46,495 nucleotides of DNA. It comes from a virus. Shown here one piece after another: positions 29,700-37,794 of this stretch. The translations under genes were made by a program, and so were the position numbers. Where the stretch lies: IMG/VR virus record IMGVR_UViG_3300044737_000123, positions 1 to 46,495 of that record; one strand, given 5' to 3'. Position 1 is the first letter of the stretch, and every line of letters begins with the position of its first letter. Below the pieces are notes generated by a model. It was not told the DNA's origin. It searched no databases and saw only the letters and a program-made list of their open reading frames with translations.

Positions 29700-32600
29700 T
29701 GGCTGTCGGCGGAAACACCGGTGGCGCCGGTGGGGCGAAGAACATCGCTCGTGCCCAGAAGAAGATCAAGCTGCCGAAGGTCAAGGCGCCCGTCAGCGAC
29801 GTGCAGTCCTCCGGCGCGAGTTACGGCGTACCCAAGGCCCGCAGCTTCAACGAGGCTCAGGCGGGTAAGGCCCAGGCCCAGCAGTACGTCTCCCAAGGCC
29901 AGGCCGTCGCAAAGGTCGCGGCACAGCAACAGCACGACCAGCCGATCGCCGCGGCCAGGCGCGTGATCCATCAGCAGGACCACTCCAACCCGGCGTTGCT
30001 CGACACGCTCGAGCGCCAAAAGCTCATACGGCGCTACAGCAAGGGCGGCATCATCTACCCGAGCACCAGTCTCGCCGCGGTGGAGAAGATGGGTACTCCG
30101 GGGGCCGCCCCGGCGTTGAAGATCCTTGACCAGACGACCCGCCCCCTGCATGCCATCGCTGGTGCTGCTGATGCGGCGGTCACTGGCAAGCCGATCGGCC
30201 CGGCTGCGCTGCGGGGCCTTCAGAACAAGGACCGCACCACGTTCTCGACGGTCCTCAAGCACGCCGGCGTCAAGGGGCCGCTAGCGAACATCGGTGGCGC
30301 CGTCCTGGACGTCGGCGCCGACCCAACGACATACCTCACGCTCGGCGCGGGGTCGATCGCGGGTCATGCTGCCGAGAAGGCGGCAACGGATACCGCCAAG
30401 GCCGCCGCGCGCGCGGGCATGTCCGAAGCGGGCGGGCAGACCGTTGCTCGTGCGGCAGCCAAGCGGGCCGCCACCAGCGCTCCTACGGGCAAGGGGCTGA
30501 CGGTCAAGCTCGCGGGCAAGGAACTCCCGGGCGTCAGACGAGCTACTGCGGCTACCACGCGCGCGGTGAAGCTGCCCGTCGCAAAGATCGCTCCACAGGC
30601 CGCGCAGGCGCTCCCGGGCAAGGCGCGCGACCTCGTGCGCGAGGTGCGTCCTCTGGTGCGTCCCGGTGGCGTGAACGAGACGGAGTTTCAGGGCGCGCGT
30701 CAGGCCGCACGCCAGTCTCGTGCCACCGTCAACAACGCGGAGGCCAAGGCCACCAGGCTGGCTACGCACCTTCACCGCACCCTGCCCACCGAACAGCACC
30801 AGGTGGTCATTGACGCCATCGAACGCAACGACCTGTCCAAGCTCCCCGCTGAGCTCGCTAGGCCCGCGCACGACTTGCGCTCCGCGCTGAAGGGCGCCGA
30901 GCGTGCTCGCAGGCGCGCGGGGGTGTCCTCGGGAAGTCGAGTCGGCCAGAACGCCGAGTACCTGTCCTCCGCGGACCTCAAGCGGCTGCGACGGACGGTG
31001 AACGCTGAGCCCGCCGTCAGGCAGCGCTCTCTCGTCGCCGCGCAGAAGAAGGCGATGCACGCTCAGGGCCGCGCAGAGATCGCGGTGAAGGCCGCGCCCT
31101 TGGAGGCGCCGCAGGCGTTGGCGCGCCTCGAGCGAAAGCGCGCTGATGTCCAGTTCGCCGAGCAGCACCTGCAGGCCGCCAAGAACATCCCGTCGCGCGG
31201 CATGACCGAGACGCATGAGCAGTACGCCAAGCGCCTGGTCTCCTACGCGCGCACGCACGATCTGAAGCTGCTGGAGAACCGCGCGACAAAGCTGCTTGCC
31301 GCCAAGCCCACGAACCTGGCCAAGGGCTACTTCCCTCGGGACTTCGAACAGCGCGCGCTCAAGCAGCTCGGTCTCACCGCTGACGAAGCCGGAACTCGCG
31401 TGGTGCGCACCGGTACTGCGCCGTCAAGGGCCGTGGGGGCCATCACGAGCGGCTTCAAGCGCTCAGAGAACCGTGTGCTGAGCACCGTCAACCCGGAACG
31501 CGAAGCTGCGGGGAAGGTCCCGTTCTCGACCAACGTTCCGCTCGTTGCGCTCAACCAGCTCAAGCAGTCAGCGAAGGCCGTCTCCCAAGGCGAGTTCGCC
31601 AAGAGCATGGCCCGCGTCGGAAGGCCCATCAAGGACACCGCTGAGCTTCGCCCGGGAGAGGGCCTCTACAAGCTCGGCTACCGCGGCGGCCAGTTCGGAC
31701 TTCACGAGGTCAAGGGCATTCCCGGCAAGCCGACCAAGGGCGGCCAGTACGTCGCGTTGAACCGCACGCTGCTCGACGAGATGCAGGGCGCCACTCGCCA
31801 GGTCCGCGCCGGCTCACAGACCGGCCGAGGCTTCGACAAGCTCACCGGTGGATGGAAGCGCCTAGCGACCGCCACACCGGGCTTTCACATCCGCAACCTG
31901 CTCGGCGACACCCAGCAGGCGTATCTCGCTGCTCCCGGCCAGCAGTTGCCGCGCAACATCGCTCAGGCTGGCAAGGCGATCCGCCGCGCCAATGAGCAGG
32001 CCAAGAGCATCCGGCCTTCCGCGACCGACAAGACGCTCAAGGTCGCCGGTCAGCGGGTGCACATCGACGAGTTCCTCAAGGGCGCCCGCGAGAACGGAGT
32101 CATCGACAGCGGCTACATCGGCCGCGAGCTACGAGACCTGACCGGCCAGGCCGCCGAGAAGGCCACGCGCGCCACCAAACGCGGCACGAGTCGTGCCGGC
32201 CAGACGGTCGAGCGGTGGATGGCCAACCGCGAGAACCTCATGCGCCTGGCGACCTACAAGGCGGGGCTCGACCACGGCATGACCGCCGCGCAAGCCGCCG
32301 ACCACGCCAACCTCTTCCACGTCGACTACGGCGAGCTGTCGGACTTCGAGCGCAAGGTGCTTCGCCGGGCGCTGCCGTTCTACACGTGGACGGCCCGATC
32401 GCTGCCCGTCACCGCCAAGACGCTCGTCACCAAGCCCGGCAAGTTCGCGAACATCGAGAAGGTCCGCGAGGACGTCGGGCAGGCCTCGACCGGCCAGAGC
32501 GAGGATCAGCAGCGCTCGCGCATGACGGCAAACCAGCAGCGCCAGCTACCGTTCGTCATCAAGATCGGCAAGGGCGCCCAGGCCGTCAGCGCCTCGTTGC

Positions 32601-33304
32601 CGGCGATGCTGCTCAACGAGCTGCCCACCGGGACGTCGACTAAGGATCTCGGTGCTTACCTCGACGAGCTCGGCCGCTTCGGCTTTCAGATGCTCAACCC
32701 GGCGTTCAAGACGCCGATCGAGCTTCGCACCGGCGTCAGCACCTACACCCGCCAGCCGATCGAGAATCCGCAGCGCCCGCTGGTCGCCGCGCCGGCGTGG
32801 GTGCGCTACCTCCCCGACCAGGTCAAGCGCCAGCTCGAGGTCACCCCGGACTACGTCGACAAGCGCACCGGCAAGAAGGCGTGGGGGTGGCGGGGGCGCG
32901 CCGACTACGCCTACCACCTGATTCCCGGCGCCCCAGCGCAGGTCGGGCAGATCGCTTCCGGAGGTCGTCCCGGGCAGCCTAACTCGCCGGCGGCGGCACT
33001 CGCCGGGGCTCTGGGTGTCCGCGTGGACTCGTTGAGCGATCAGGCCGCTGCGCACGCGCAGAACACGCAGGTCTACAAGCGCCTAGCTGACCTCAACCGA
33101 CGGGCCGCAGAGCTCAACCAGCAGGGCATCAGTCACGACCACCCGACGCGTGAGTACACGGTGCTGCGCACGCAGATCAACGCTTTGACCGCGCAGGTGA
33201 GTCCGCGTAAGCGCAAGGCCCGCACGAGCGACATTCTCGGCCAGACGGGTCCGTCGACCGACATCCTGTCCCACAAGGGCGGGTCGGTCGACATCTTGAA
33301 GTAG
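29699..33304 (+). CDS. Large internal virion / ejection protein (1201 aa)
   Basis: The largest gene in the window. The N-terminal 500 residues are Ala/Lys/Arg-rich and helical. 'TPGFHIRNLLGDTQQAYLAA' and, later, 'DHANLFHVDYGELSDFERKV' with LRRALPFYTWTARSLP are blocks seen in very large phage proteins carried inside the head or delivered with DNA. The C-terminus repeats 'DIL' three times (SDILGQ, TDILSH, VDILK-stop). It is highly basic, consistent with packing against DNA. No peptidase or lysozyme motif is recognised. The last codons form one arm of a terminator hairpin. Confidence 0.65.
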   Translation: MAVGGNTGGAGGAKNIARAQKKIKLPKVKAPVSDVQSSGASYGVPKARSFNEAQAGKAQAQQYVSQGQAVAKVAAQQQHDQPIAAARRVIHQQDHSNPALLDTLERQKLIRRYSKGGIIYPSTSLAAVEKMGTPGAAPALKILDQTTRPLHAIAGAADAAVTGKPIGPAALRGLQNKDRTTFSTVLKHAGVKGPLANIGGAVLDVGADPTTYLTLGAGSIAGHAAEKAATDTAKAAARAGMSEAGGQTVARAAAKRAATSAPTGKGLTVKLAGKELPGVRRATAATTRAVKLPVAKIAPQAAQALPGKARDLVREVRPLVRPGGVNETEFQGARQAARQSRATVNNAEAKATRLATHLHRTLPTEQHQVVIDAIERNDLSKLPAELARPAHDLRSALKGAERARRRAGVSSGSRVGQNAEYLSSADLKRLRRTVNAEPAVRQRSLVAAQKKAMHAQGRAEIAVKAAPLEAPQALARLERKRADVQFAEQHLQAAKNIPSRGMTETHEQYAKRLVSYARTHDLKLLENRATKLLAAKPTNLAKGYFPRDFEQRALKQLGLTADEAGTRVVRTGTAPSRAVGAITSGFKRSENRVLSTVNPEREAAGKVPFSTNVPLVALNQLKQSAKAVSQGEFAKSMARVGRPIKDTAELRPGEGLYKLGYRGGQFGLHEVKGIPGKPTKGGQYVALNRTLLDEMQGATRQVRAGSQTGRGFDKLTGGWKRLATATPGFHIRNLLGDTQQAYLAAPGQQLPRNIAQAGKAIRRANEQAKSIRPSATDKTLKVAGQRVHIDEFLKGARENGVIDSGYIGRELRDLTGQAAEKATRATKRGTSRAGQTVERWMANRENLMRLATYKAGLDHGMTAAQAADHANLFHVDYGELSDFERKVLRRALPFYTWTARSLPVTAKTLVTKPGKFANIEKVREDVGQASTGQSEDQQRSRMTANQQRQLPFVIKIGKGAQAVSASLPAMLLNELPTGTSTKDLGAYLDELGRFGFQMLNPAFKTPIELRTGVSTYTRQPIENPQRPLVAAPAWVRYLPDQVKRQLEVTPDYVDKRTGKKAWGWRGRADYAYHLIPGAPAQVGQIASGGRPGQPNSPAAALAGALGVRVDSLSDQAAAHAQNTQVYKRLADLNRRAAELNQQGISHDHPTREYTVLRTQINALTAQVSPRKRKARTSDILGQTGPSTDILSHKGGSVDILK

Positions 33305-33324
33305 GCGCTACTTGAGGATGTCGA
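33288..33324. terminator. Bidirectional terminator built from two C-terminal coding ends
   Basis: 33288-33304 pairs with 33308-33324 (17 positions with one G·T and one mismatch), loop GCG. Each arm is the final codons of one convergent gene, so both proteins end in D-I-L-K-stop. A second repeat (GTCGACCGAC at about 33253 with GTCGGTCGAC at about 33283) would form a competing upstream hairpin. Confidence 0.65.
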
Positions 33325-33484
33325 GCGGCTTAACTTTCACGCCGTGAAACTCGCCGTTGTTCCATGGCAGCACCGAACACGCTTCTAGCCCTTCGCGGAT
33401 GCAGTTGGAGCGGTGCATCTCGCCCGCGACCCATAGCAGCGGCAAGGCGAGGATCAGCGCTGCGAGTAGAGCTGTCTTCCTCAT
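33308..33484 (-). CDS. Small secreted or membrane cargo protein (58 aa)
   Basis: Minus strand, ATG 33484. '[20 protein letters not shown]' is an ideal signal peptide or membrane anchor. Two cysteines (residues 28 and 36) follow in a short hydrophilic tail. It has its own GGAC/AGGACGG ribosome-binding sequence. Its expression in lysogens (cargo type) or its action in the envelope is possible but unproven. It lies between the ejection gene and the transglycosylase gene, both on the other strand. Confidence 0.55.
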   Translation of the reverse strand: MRKTALLAALILALPLLWVAGEMHRSNCIREGLEACSVLPWNNGEFHGVKVKPLDILK

Positions 33485-33523
33485 AGCCGTCCTATCGGCG
33501 CAGCATCCCACGCACCTGAGCAC

Positions 33524-34462
33524 ATGGCTAGTCCCAACCCAGACACAGCGGCACGCAAGTACCGCGTCGACCCCAAGATCTTCCGCGCTCTGGTCAAGCA
33601 GGAGAGCGGAGGCAATCAGGGCGCGCGTTCCCCTGCGGGCGCGATCGGCCTGACGCAGCTCATGCCGGGCACCGCCCGGTCGCTGGGTGTCAACCCCCAG
33701 GATCCCCAGCAGAACCTCGATGGTGGCGCGAAGTACCTGCGCGAGCAGCTCGACCGCTTCGGTGGCGACTACCACAAGGCGCTTGCCGCCTACAACGCAG
33801 GCCCCGGAGCGGTACAGAAGTACGGCGGCATCCCGCCGTACAAGGAGACCCAGAACTACGTCAAGTCGATCCTCGCCAACGCGGGGACCTCGGGCACAAC
33901 GAGTCCTTCGGCGCCGTCATCGCGCAGTGTCACCACGACCACGCCGGGCGTCGACAACAGCGGCGCGCGAGCCTCGCTGATTCAGTCTTTCCTCGGGCAG
34001 AAGGGCTCTGACCCGGTGAGTTTCGCCATGCAGATCCGGGCGCTTCAAGACACTCCGGCGACGTCGAAGACCACCACGGCGCAGACGGCGTCGGCGGCCT
34101 CCCCAGCGTTTGCCAAGGGCCACTCGCGTCTGCTGGAACTCATCCACAACACCGGCTCGGGTCCGGGCTTCGCGGTCAAGAACGGCCAGAAGGTCAACGG
34201 CCCGCAGTTCTACTCAGCGGTCTGGGCGGGCCATCAGAACCACGTTCATGTCGCCGCCGGCCCCAAGACGGTCGTGACGCTCGGCAAGCTTGCTCAGCAG
34301 ATGGGACTTCACGTGGGGGAGAACCCCCATTTCGGTGGGGTGCATCCGGTCCACGCTCCCGACTCGTACCACTACAAGGGCGAGGCGATCGACGTGAGCG
34401 GCAACGCCAAGGCGATGGACCGCTACGCCGCGGAGGTCCAGCGGCTTTACGGGATCAGGTAG
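33524..34462 (+). CDS. Lytic transglycosylase with second wall-related domain
   Basis: A 312-residue protein. The N-terminal SLT domain: '[20 protein letters not shown]' with catalytic E27, '[20 protein letters not shown]' and '[20 protein letters not shown]', all intact. After a Ser/Thr-rich linker (about 125-150), the C-terminal part has '[13 protein letters not shown]' and '[17 protein letters not shown]', His/Asp patterns like M15-type peptidases. It probably degrades peptidoglycan, during injection or lysis. No signal peptide. Confidence 0.8.
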   Translation: MASPNPDTAARKYRVDPKIFRALVKQESGGNQGARSPAGAIGLTQLMPGTARSLGVNPQDPQQNLDGGAKYLREQLDRFGGDYHKALAAYNAGPGAVQKYGGIPPYKETQNYVKSILANAGTSGTTSPSAPSSRSVTTTTPGVDNSGARASLIQSFLGQKGSDPVSFAMQIRALQDTPATSKTTTAQTASAASPAFAKGHSRLLELIHNTGSGPGFAVKNGQKVNGPQFYSAVWAGHQNHVHVAAGPKTVVTLGKLAQQMGLHVGENPHFGGVHPVHAPDSYHYKGEAIDVSGNAKAMDRYAAEVQRLYGIR

Positions 34463-34466
34463 GCGT

Positions 34467-34892
34467 GTGTCGCCCAACAGTCCAGAGTCCAGGTTGCTAG
34501 CGCTCGAACAGCAAGCCGCCGAGGCACGCGCCGAACGCAGAGCCTTCGAACGGCAGCTCGCGACGTTCGGGCCGATCGCCACGCAGATCCTCGATGCCGC
34601 CAACGACCTCAAGCACCTCACCGAGGACTTCCAAGAGCTCAAGGTGGCAAACAACGAGGATCACCGCCGCCACGACTCCCAGATCGCGGCGTGCGCGCAC
34701 ACGGTCGGGAAGCTCGACAACAGCCTCACCCAGTTGCGCACCGACTACAACGAGGACGCCGCGGGCCGCGCGGAGGAACGCAAGGACCTGCGCACCGCCC
34801 GGCGCAATTTCGGTGTCGCGATGATCGGCTCGCTGGGCGTGGTGCTCGCAGCGCTCATTGGCGCGATCGCGACGGTCCTCGGAGCGCACTAG
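34467..34892 (+). CDS. Coiled-coil protein with C-terminal membrane helix (XhlA-like design)
   Basis: A 141-residue protein from GTG 34467. A long charged coiled coil (LLALEQQAAEARAERRAFER and on) is followed by one C-terminal transmembrane helix (VAMIGSLGVVLAALIGAIAT). This is the layout of XhlA-type lysis helpers and of some spanin-like proteins. Lysis-cassette position supports a role in membrane disruption. Confidence 0.6.
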   Translation: MSPNSPESRLLALEQQAAEARAERRAFERQLATFGPIATQILDAANDLKHLTEDFQELKVANNEDHRRHDSQIAACAHTVGKLDNSLTQLRTDYNEDAAGRAEERKDLRTARRNFGVAMIGSLGVVLAALIGAIATVLGAH

Positions 34893-35624
34893 ATGCGCCG
34901 CTTCCCGGTCCCCACGAGCACCAAGGCGCTCGGCGGGCTCGCCGCCCTGCTCGTGCTCCTTATCGCCGCGGTCGTCATCCTCTTGGTCGTCGCCGGCCAT
35001 CACGCCGGCAACCAGTCCGGCGACTCCCTGAGCAAGAGCAAGGACGCCACCCACCAAGCCCAGAACGCCAACGCGAAGGCCACCAAGGCATCCGGGCAGG
35101 CGGTCAAGGCGCAGCAGCTCAACGCGACGCTCGTCAGATGCCTCACAAAGCGCAGCCGCGCCGCCGCTGCCAAATGCCTCAAAGCGCAGCCCGGCGCCCC
35201 CGGCCAGCCCGGAGCACCCGGATTGGCGGGAACACCCGGGAGTCAGGGCGGCCGTGGCTTGCCGGGCTTGCAGGGGCCTGCCGGATTGCCGGGCAAGGAC
35301 TCCACGGTGCCGGGGCCGGTCGGTGAGCAGGGGGCCCCTGGACAGGACTCCACTCTCCCTGGACCGCCTGGCAGGCAGGGCGCTGATTCCACTGTTCCGG
35401 GACCGCCTGGCCCACCCGGGGCCGACTCGACCGTACCCGGCCCGCAGGGCCCCCAGGGGCCGCCTGGAGCGGACTCGACTGTTCCTGGGCCCCAAGGCGC
35501 TCAGGGGCCCCAGGGAGCTACGGGCCCGGAGCCGACGTCGTTCACGTTCACTGACGCCACGGGGTTGACGCAGACCTGCAGCGACCCCGATCAAGACGGC
35601 AACTACGCGTGCGCCCCTAGTTAG
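34893..35624 (+). CDS. Membrane-anchored collagen-like protein
   Basis: A 243-residue protein starting directly after the previous stop. One transmembrane helix (GGLAALLVLLIAAVVILLVV, about residues 14-35) is followed by a helical linker with two cysteines and then about 100 residues of G-x-y collagen repeats (residues about 105-208). Within them the unit DSTVPGP (or DSTLPGP) recurs five times. A short globular C-terminus (FTFTDATGLTQTCSDPDQDG) ends the protein. Type II topology would display the collagen-like trimer outside. Possible roles: stalk, surface change in lysogens, or envelope spacer. Function unproven. Confidence 0.75.
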   Translation: MRRFPVPTSTKALGGLAALLVLLIAAVVILLVVAGHHAGNQSGDSLSKSKDATHQAQNANAKATKASGQAVKAQQLNATLVRCLTKRSRAAAAKCLKAQPGAPGQPGAPGLAGTPGSQGGRGLPGLQGPAGLPGKDSTVPGPVGEQGAPGQDSTLPGPPGRQGADSTVPGPPGPPGADSTVPGPQGPQGPPGADSTVPGPQGAQGPQGATGPEPTSFTFTDATGLTQTCSDPDQDGNYACAPS

Positions 35625-35670
35625 CGCGCGGGCCGTTTCGCTAGTCCATCTCAACCCCTTGGGGGAACCC

Positions 35671-36087
35671 ATGCTCGAACCCAACCGTCCGGCTTTGACG
35701 CCGGCCATGGTCAGCGGCGCGCTGCTCGCGCTCGTGGGACCGCTCGCAGAGGCCCTCAGCGCCTTCGGCGTCTACCACGTCTCACCGGCCCAGCAGTCAG
35801 CGGTGAACCATCTCATCGTGGCCCTGACGGGCTTCGCGGTGGCGCTGGTGGCCGCCGACGCCTACCTGCGCGGCAAGCGCAACGACGCTCATTCGCAGGC
35901 CCTCCATGCCGAGGCGTTCACACACCAGATCCCCGCGCAGTCCCCAGTGTTCGAGACGCCCAGCGGCAACACGCCCGAGGACGCCGACACCGACCTCCCC
36001 GCCGAGCTGCACGACACGCCGCCGGCGGACCCGAGCTCCATCCCGCCCGACAAGGGCGACGCCGGCATCAAGGCGGTGAAGTCGTGA
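35671..36087 (+). CDS. Holin candidate with two membrane helices
   Basis: A 138-residue protein with a GGGGGAA ribosome-binding site. Two hydrophobic segments (AMVSGALLALVGPLAEALSA and LIVALTGFAVALVAADAYL) are separated by a short loop; the C-terminus is polar and acidic. It directly precedes the endolysin with a stop/start overlap, which is the classic holin position. Confidence 0.7.
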   Translation: MLEPNRPALTPAMVSGALLALVGPLAEALSAFGVYHVSPAQQSAVNHLIVALTGFAVALVAADAYLRGKRNDAHSQALHAEAFTHQIPAQSPVFETPSGNTPEDADTDLPAELHDTPPADPSSIPPDKGDAGIKAVKS

Positions 36088-36584
36088 GCGTGTCCGGGCT
36101 CTCGCGTGAGCATCGAATTCGCGCACGCGACCGAGCAGTCTCGGCCGCCACGCTCGGACTGCACCACGCCCCGGCGATCCACTACACCCAGGGCGCACGA
36201 CGCTGGGACGGCATCCGCCTGCACAAGAACGCGCGCCTGGGCGAGTACCCGCTGTACGCGGACTGCTCGGCGTTCGTGACGTGGTGTCTGTGGAACGGCC
36301 TGCACCTGGGCTTCAACGCCACCGACCACGTCAACGGCGCCAACTGGACGGCCGGGTACACCGGGACGCTGCTCAGCCACGGCGTCAAGGTCCAGCACGT
36401 CTCCAACGTCCAGCGCGCCGACGTCGTGCTCTACGGCAACGGCTTCCCCGGCGAGCACACCGCTCTAGTCGTCGGGGTGCACGGCGCCAAGCCCATGGTC
36501 ATCAGCCACGGCTCGGAGGCCGGGCCGTTCTACCTGCCCTACGACTACCGAAGCGACGTGATGGAGTTCCGTCGCTTCATCTAG
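36084..36584 (+). CDS. Endolysin, NlpC/P60-like cysteine peptidase
   Basis: A 166-residue protein from GTG 36084, coupled to the holin candidate. 'YPLYADCSAFVTWCLWNGL' has C61 in the D-C-S-x-F motif of NlpC/P60 enzymes, and 'GNGFPGEHTALVVG' supplies H125, with H142 as a candidate third residue. It probably hydrolyses peptidoglycan peptides at lysis. No signal peptide, so release would need the holin. Confidence 0.8.
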   Translation: MSVSGLSREHRIRARDRAVSAATLGLHHAPAIHYTQGARRWDGIRLHKNARLGEYPLYADCSAFVTWCLWNGLHLGFNATDHVNGANWTAGYTGTLLSHGVKVQHVSNVQRADVVLYGNGFPGEHTALVVGVHGAKPMVISHGSEAGPFYLPYDYRSDVMEFRRFI

Positions 36585-36589
36585 GGGAC

Positions 36590-36802
36590 TCACGCCCCCA
36601 GAGAGAAGGACACGGGTTGGGGTTCGTCGTGGCCCTTAGGAAGCTCGAACACGAACGTGTGGCCAAGACGATGAAGCTCGCCGCAGCGCGTGCAGTAGGC
36701 CACGTTCACCGAAAAGCCCACGTTCACGCCATCCCGCTCGATTTCCACGAGGTTGTGGCGCCCACGACGGCACAACCAACGCCCGATCCAGTAGCGCAGC
36801 AT
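36590..36802 (-). CDS. Small zinc-binding cargo protein (DUF1660-like design)
   Basis: Minus strand, 70 residues from ATG 36802; a TTG at 36841 would add 13 residues. 'RWLCRRGRHNLVEIERDGVN' and 'VAYCTRCGELHRLGH' give C-x4-H...C-x2-C. Same design and strand as the gene at 26117. TAGACT lies 7 nt before the ATG, a -10 position for a leaderless transcript, but the -35 is weak. It converges with the endolysin gene. Confidence 0.6.
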   Translation of the reverse strand: MLRYWIGRWLCRRGRHNLVEIERDGVNVGFSVNVAYCTRCGELHRLGHTFVFELPKGHDEPQPVSFSLGA

Positions 36803-36833
36803 TAGGTCAAGTCTATTCCCAAGGGAGGCATCC

Positions 36834-36932
36834 ATGTTCAAGTCCGAGTACGGTCAGTACGACCCGCTGACGCTGCTGGTGTTCGTGCTGGTCTTGGTCA
36901 TCCTGGTGTTCGTGCTGCTGCGCCTGACGTGA
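36834..36932 (+). CDS. 32-residue membrane protein
   Basis: ATG 36834 with a good GGGAGG ribosome-binding site 6 nt upstream. A polar start (MFKSEYGQYDPLT) is followed by one long transmembrane helix made mostly of Leu, Val and Phe. The next gene starts directly at its stop. It diverges from the minus-strand gene at 36802, leaving only 31 nt for signals of both. It may be a lysis helper or inhibitor. Confidence 0.6.
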   Translation: MFKSEYGQYDPLTLLVFVLVLVILVFVLLRLT

Positions 36933-37121
36933 GTGCCTGACGACCCGATCCAGTGGCAGCTCGTCTGCCGCTTCGATCCCACGGTCAGCTCATGGCCGCT
37001 CTTGCAGTTCGCGATCAACCATGTCCTGAGCGCGCTCGAGGACTCCCCGGTGAAGTTCACCGCGAGGGTGGAGGCGGTCAGAGAGGGCGACGAGTGGCCG
37101 GGGGAAACGGAGGGCGGCTAA
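36933..37121 (+). CDS. Hypothetical protein
   Basis: A 62-residue protein from GTG 36933, immediately after the membrane peptide. It has mixed helix and strand (SSWPLLQFAINHVLSALEDS). No family recognised. Confidence 0.5.
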   Translation: MPDDPIQWQLVCRFDPTVSSWPLLQFAINHVLSALEDSPVKFTARVEAVREGDEWPGETEGG

Positions 37122-37135
37122 GAGCCAGTGGCTCT
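37121..37135. terminator. Hairpin between convergent genes
   Basis: AGAGCC pairs with GGCTCT around a 3-nt loop, starting at the stop codon of the gene at 36933 and facing the minus-strand gene that ends at 37156. Probable shared transcription end. Confidence 0.45.
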
Positions 37136-37155
37136 CGCCGCCCCCTGGAAGCGAA

Positions 37156-37353
37156 CTAGCTGCTGGCGGGAAGTCTACGGGCTGCCTCGGCGTCGAGCAC
37201 GAACACGTCGATCTGGCATCCGCGTTCGCCATCGGGGCCGTACTCGGGCAGCGTCTTGATAAACGCTGCGGCTGCCTCGCGTGTCGAGAACACCGCACGG
37301 TTCTCCTCAGCGAACACGTTGTAGACCACGTAGATCTGGGTCTCTGCGGCCAT
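37156..37353 (-). CDS. Hypothetical small α/β protein
   Basis: Minus strand, ATG 37353, 65 residues. 'IYVVYNVFAEENRAVFSTRE' then 'AAAAFIKTLPEY' and 'CQIDVFVLDAEAA' look like a β-α-β fold similar to small phage proteins of unknown role. It lies directly downstream of the tRNA on the same strand. Confidence 0.6.
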   Translation of the reverse strand: MAAETQIYVVYNVFAEENRAVFSTREAAAAFIKTLPEYGPDGERGCQIDVFVLDAEAARRLPASS

Positions 37354-37380
37354 GGTGTCCCCAGTCTACGCCCCTCAAAA

Positions 37381-37453
37381 AGCGGCCAGTGGGGCTTGAA
37401 CCCGCAACCTCCACGTTGGCAACGTGGTGCTCTACCAATTGAGCTATAGCCGC
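37381..37453 (-). tRNA. tRNA-Gly (anticodon GCC)
   Basis: The minus strand folds as a full cloverleaf of 73 nt: acceptor GCGGCTA/TGGCCGC (one G·T), D arm GCTC/GAGC, anticodon arm CCACG-TTGCCAA-CGTGG with anticodon GCC, 5-nt variable loop, T arm GCGGG-TTCAAGC-CCCAC with one C·A mismatch. Discriminator T; no encoded CCA. A TATAAG box lies about 20 nt upstream. It lies inside the element, far from both ends, so it is phage cargo, not the integration target. Confidence 0.9.
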
Positions 37454-37485
37454 ATTCGCTGCCTCGACAGCTTATACGTACGCGC

Positions 37486-37519
37486 GCGATGCCCCGGTGA
37501 CCCCCCGCCGGGGCATCGC
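37486..37519. terminator. 12-bp perfect hairpin before the tRNA
   Basis: GCGATGCCCCGG (37486-37497) pairs perfectly with CCGGGGCATCGC (37508-37519). It lies just after the stop of the minus-strand membrane gene (37524) and just upstream of the tRNA promoter region, so it probably ends the membrane-gene transcript. Confidence 0.6.
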
Positions 37520-37523
37520 TCGT

Positions 37524-37676
37524 TCAGCGCCACACGTCGAGGTTCACGCCGAGCGCCAGCAGGATCGGTGCCACGATGAGCACCGCAATGGCGCAGAGGG
37601 CGTAGATGGTCAGGACGCCCCAAGCAATGAAGGCGGGTATGGGCTCGCTGTCGTCCTGCTCTGGCTTGTCGCTCAT
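37524..37676 (-). CDS. 50-residue membrane protein
   Basis: Minus strand, ATG 37674-37676. Acidic start (MSDKPEQDDSEPIPAF), then one or two hydrophobic segments (IAWGVLTIYALCAIAVLIVA and PILLALGV). It lies between the repressor and the tRNA on the repressor's strand, so it may be made in the lysogen. Possible superinfection exclusion factor by location only. The 118 nt from 37677 to 37794 hold short direct repeats (GCCAACAC twice) but no gene. Confidence 0.55.
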   Translation of the reverse strand: MSDKPEQDDSEPIPAFIAWGVLTIYALCAIAVLIVAPILLALGVNLDVWR

Positions 37677-37794
37677 GAGCGCGGCGCATCATTGCTCAGG
37701 GCTTCGGTGTGTTCAACCGTCGTCTAGGCACGAGCCGTTCGACCGCCAACACGCCAACACGCGAACGGTCCCGTGCAAAGCCTGTGCACCTACC

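Noticed and set aside
35180-35560. Collagen region as a tandem DNA repeat or assembly artefact
   Set aside because: The repeat units differ at many synonymous positions, so selection is on the protein.
37381-37453. tRNA-Gly as the integration target
   Set aside because: It is complete, lies mid-element between cargo genes, and the integrase is 8 kb away at the opposite side of the early operon.
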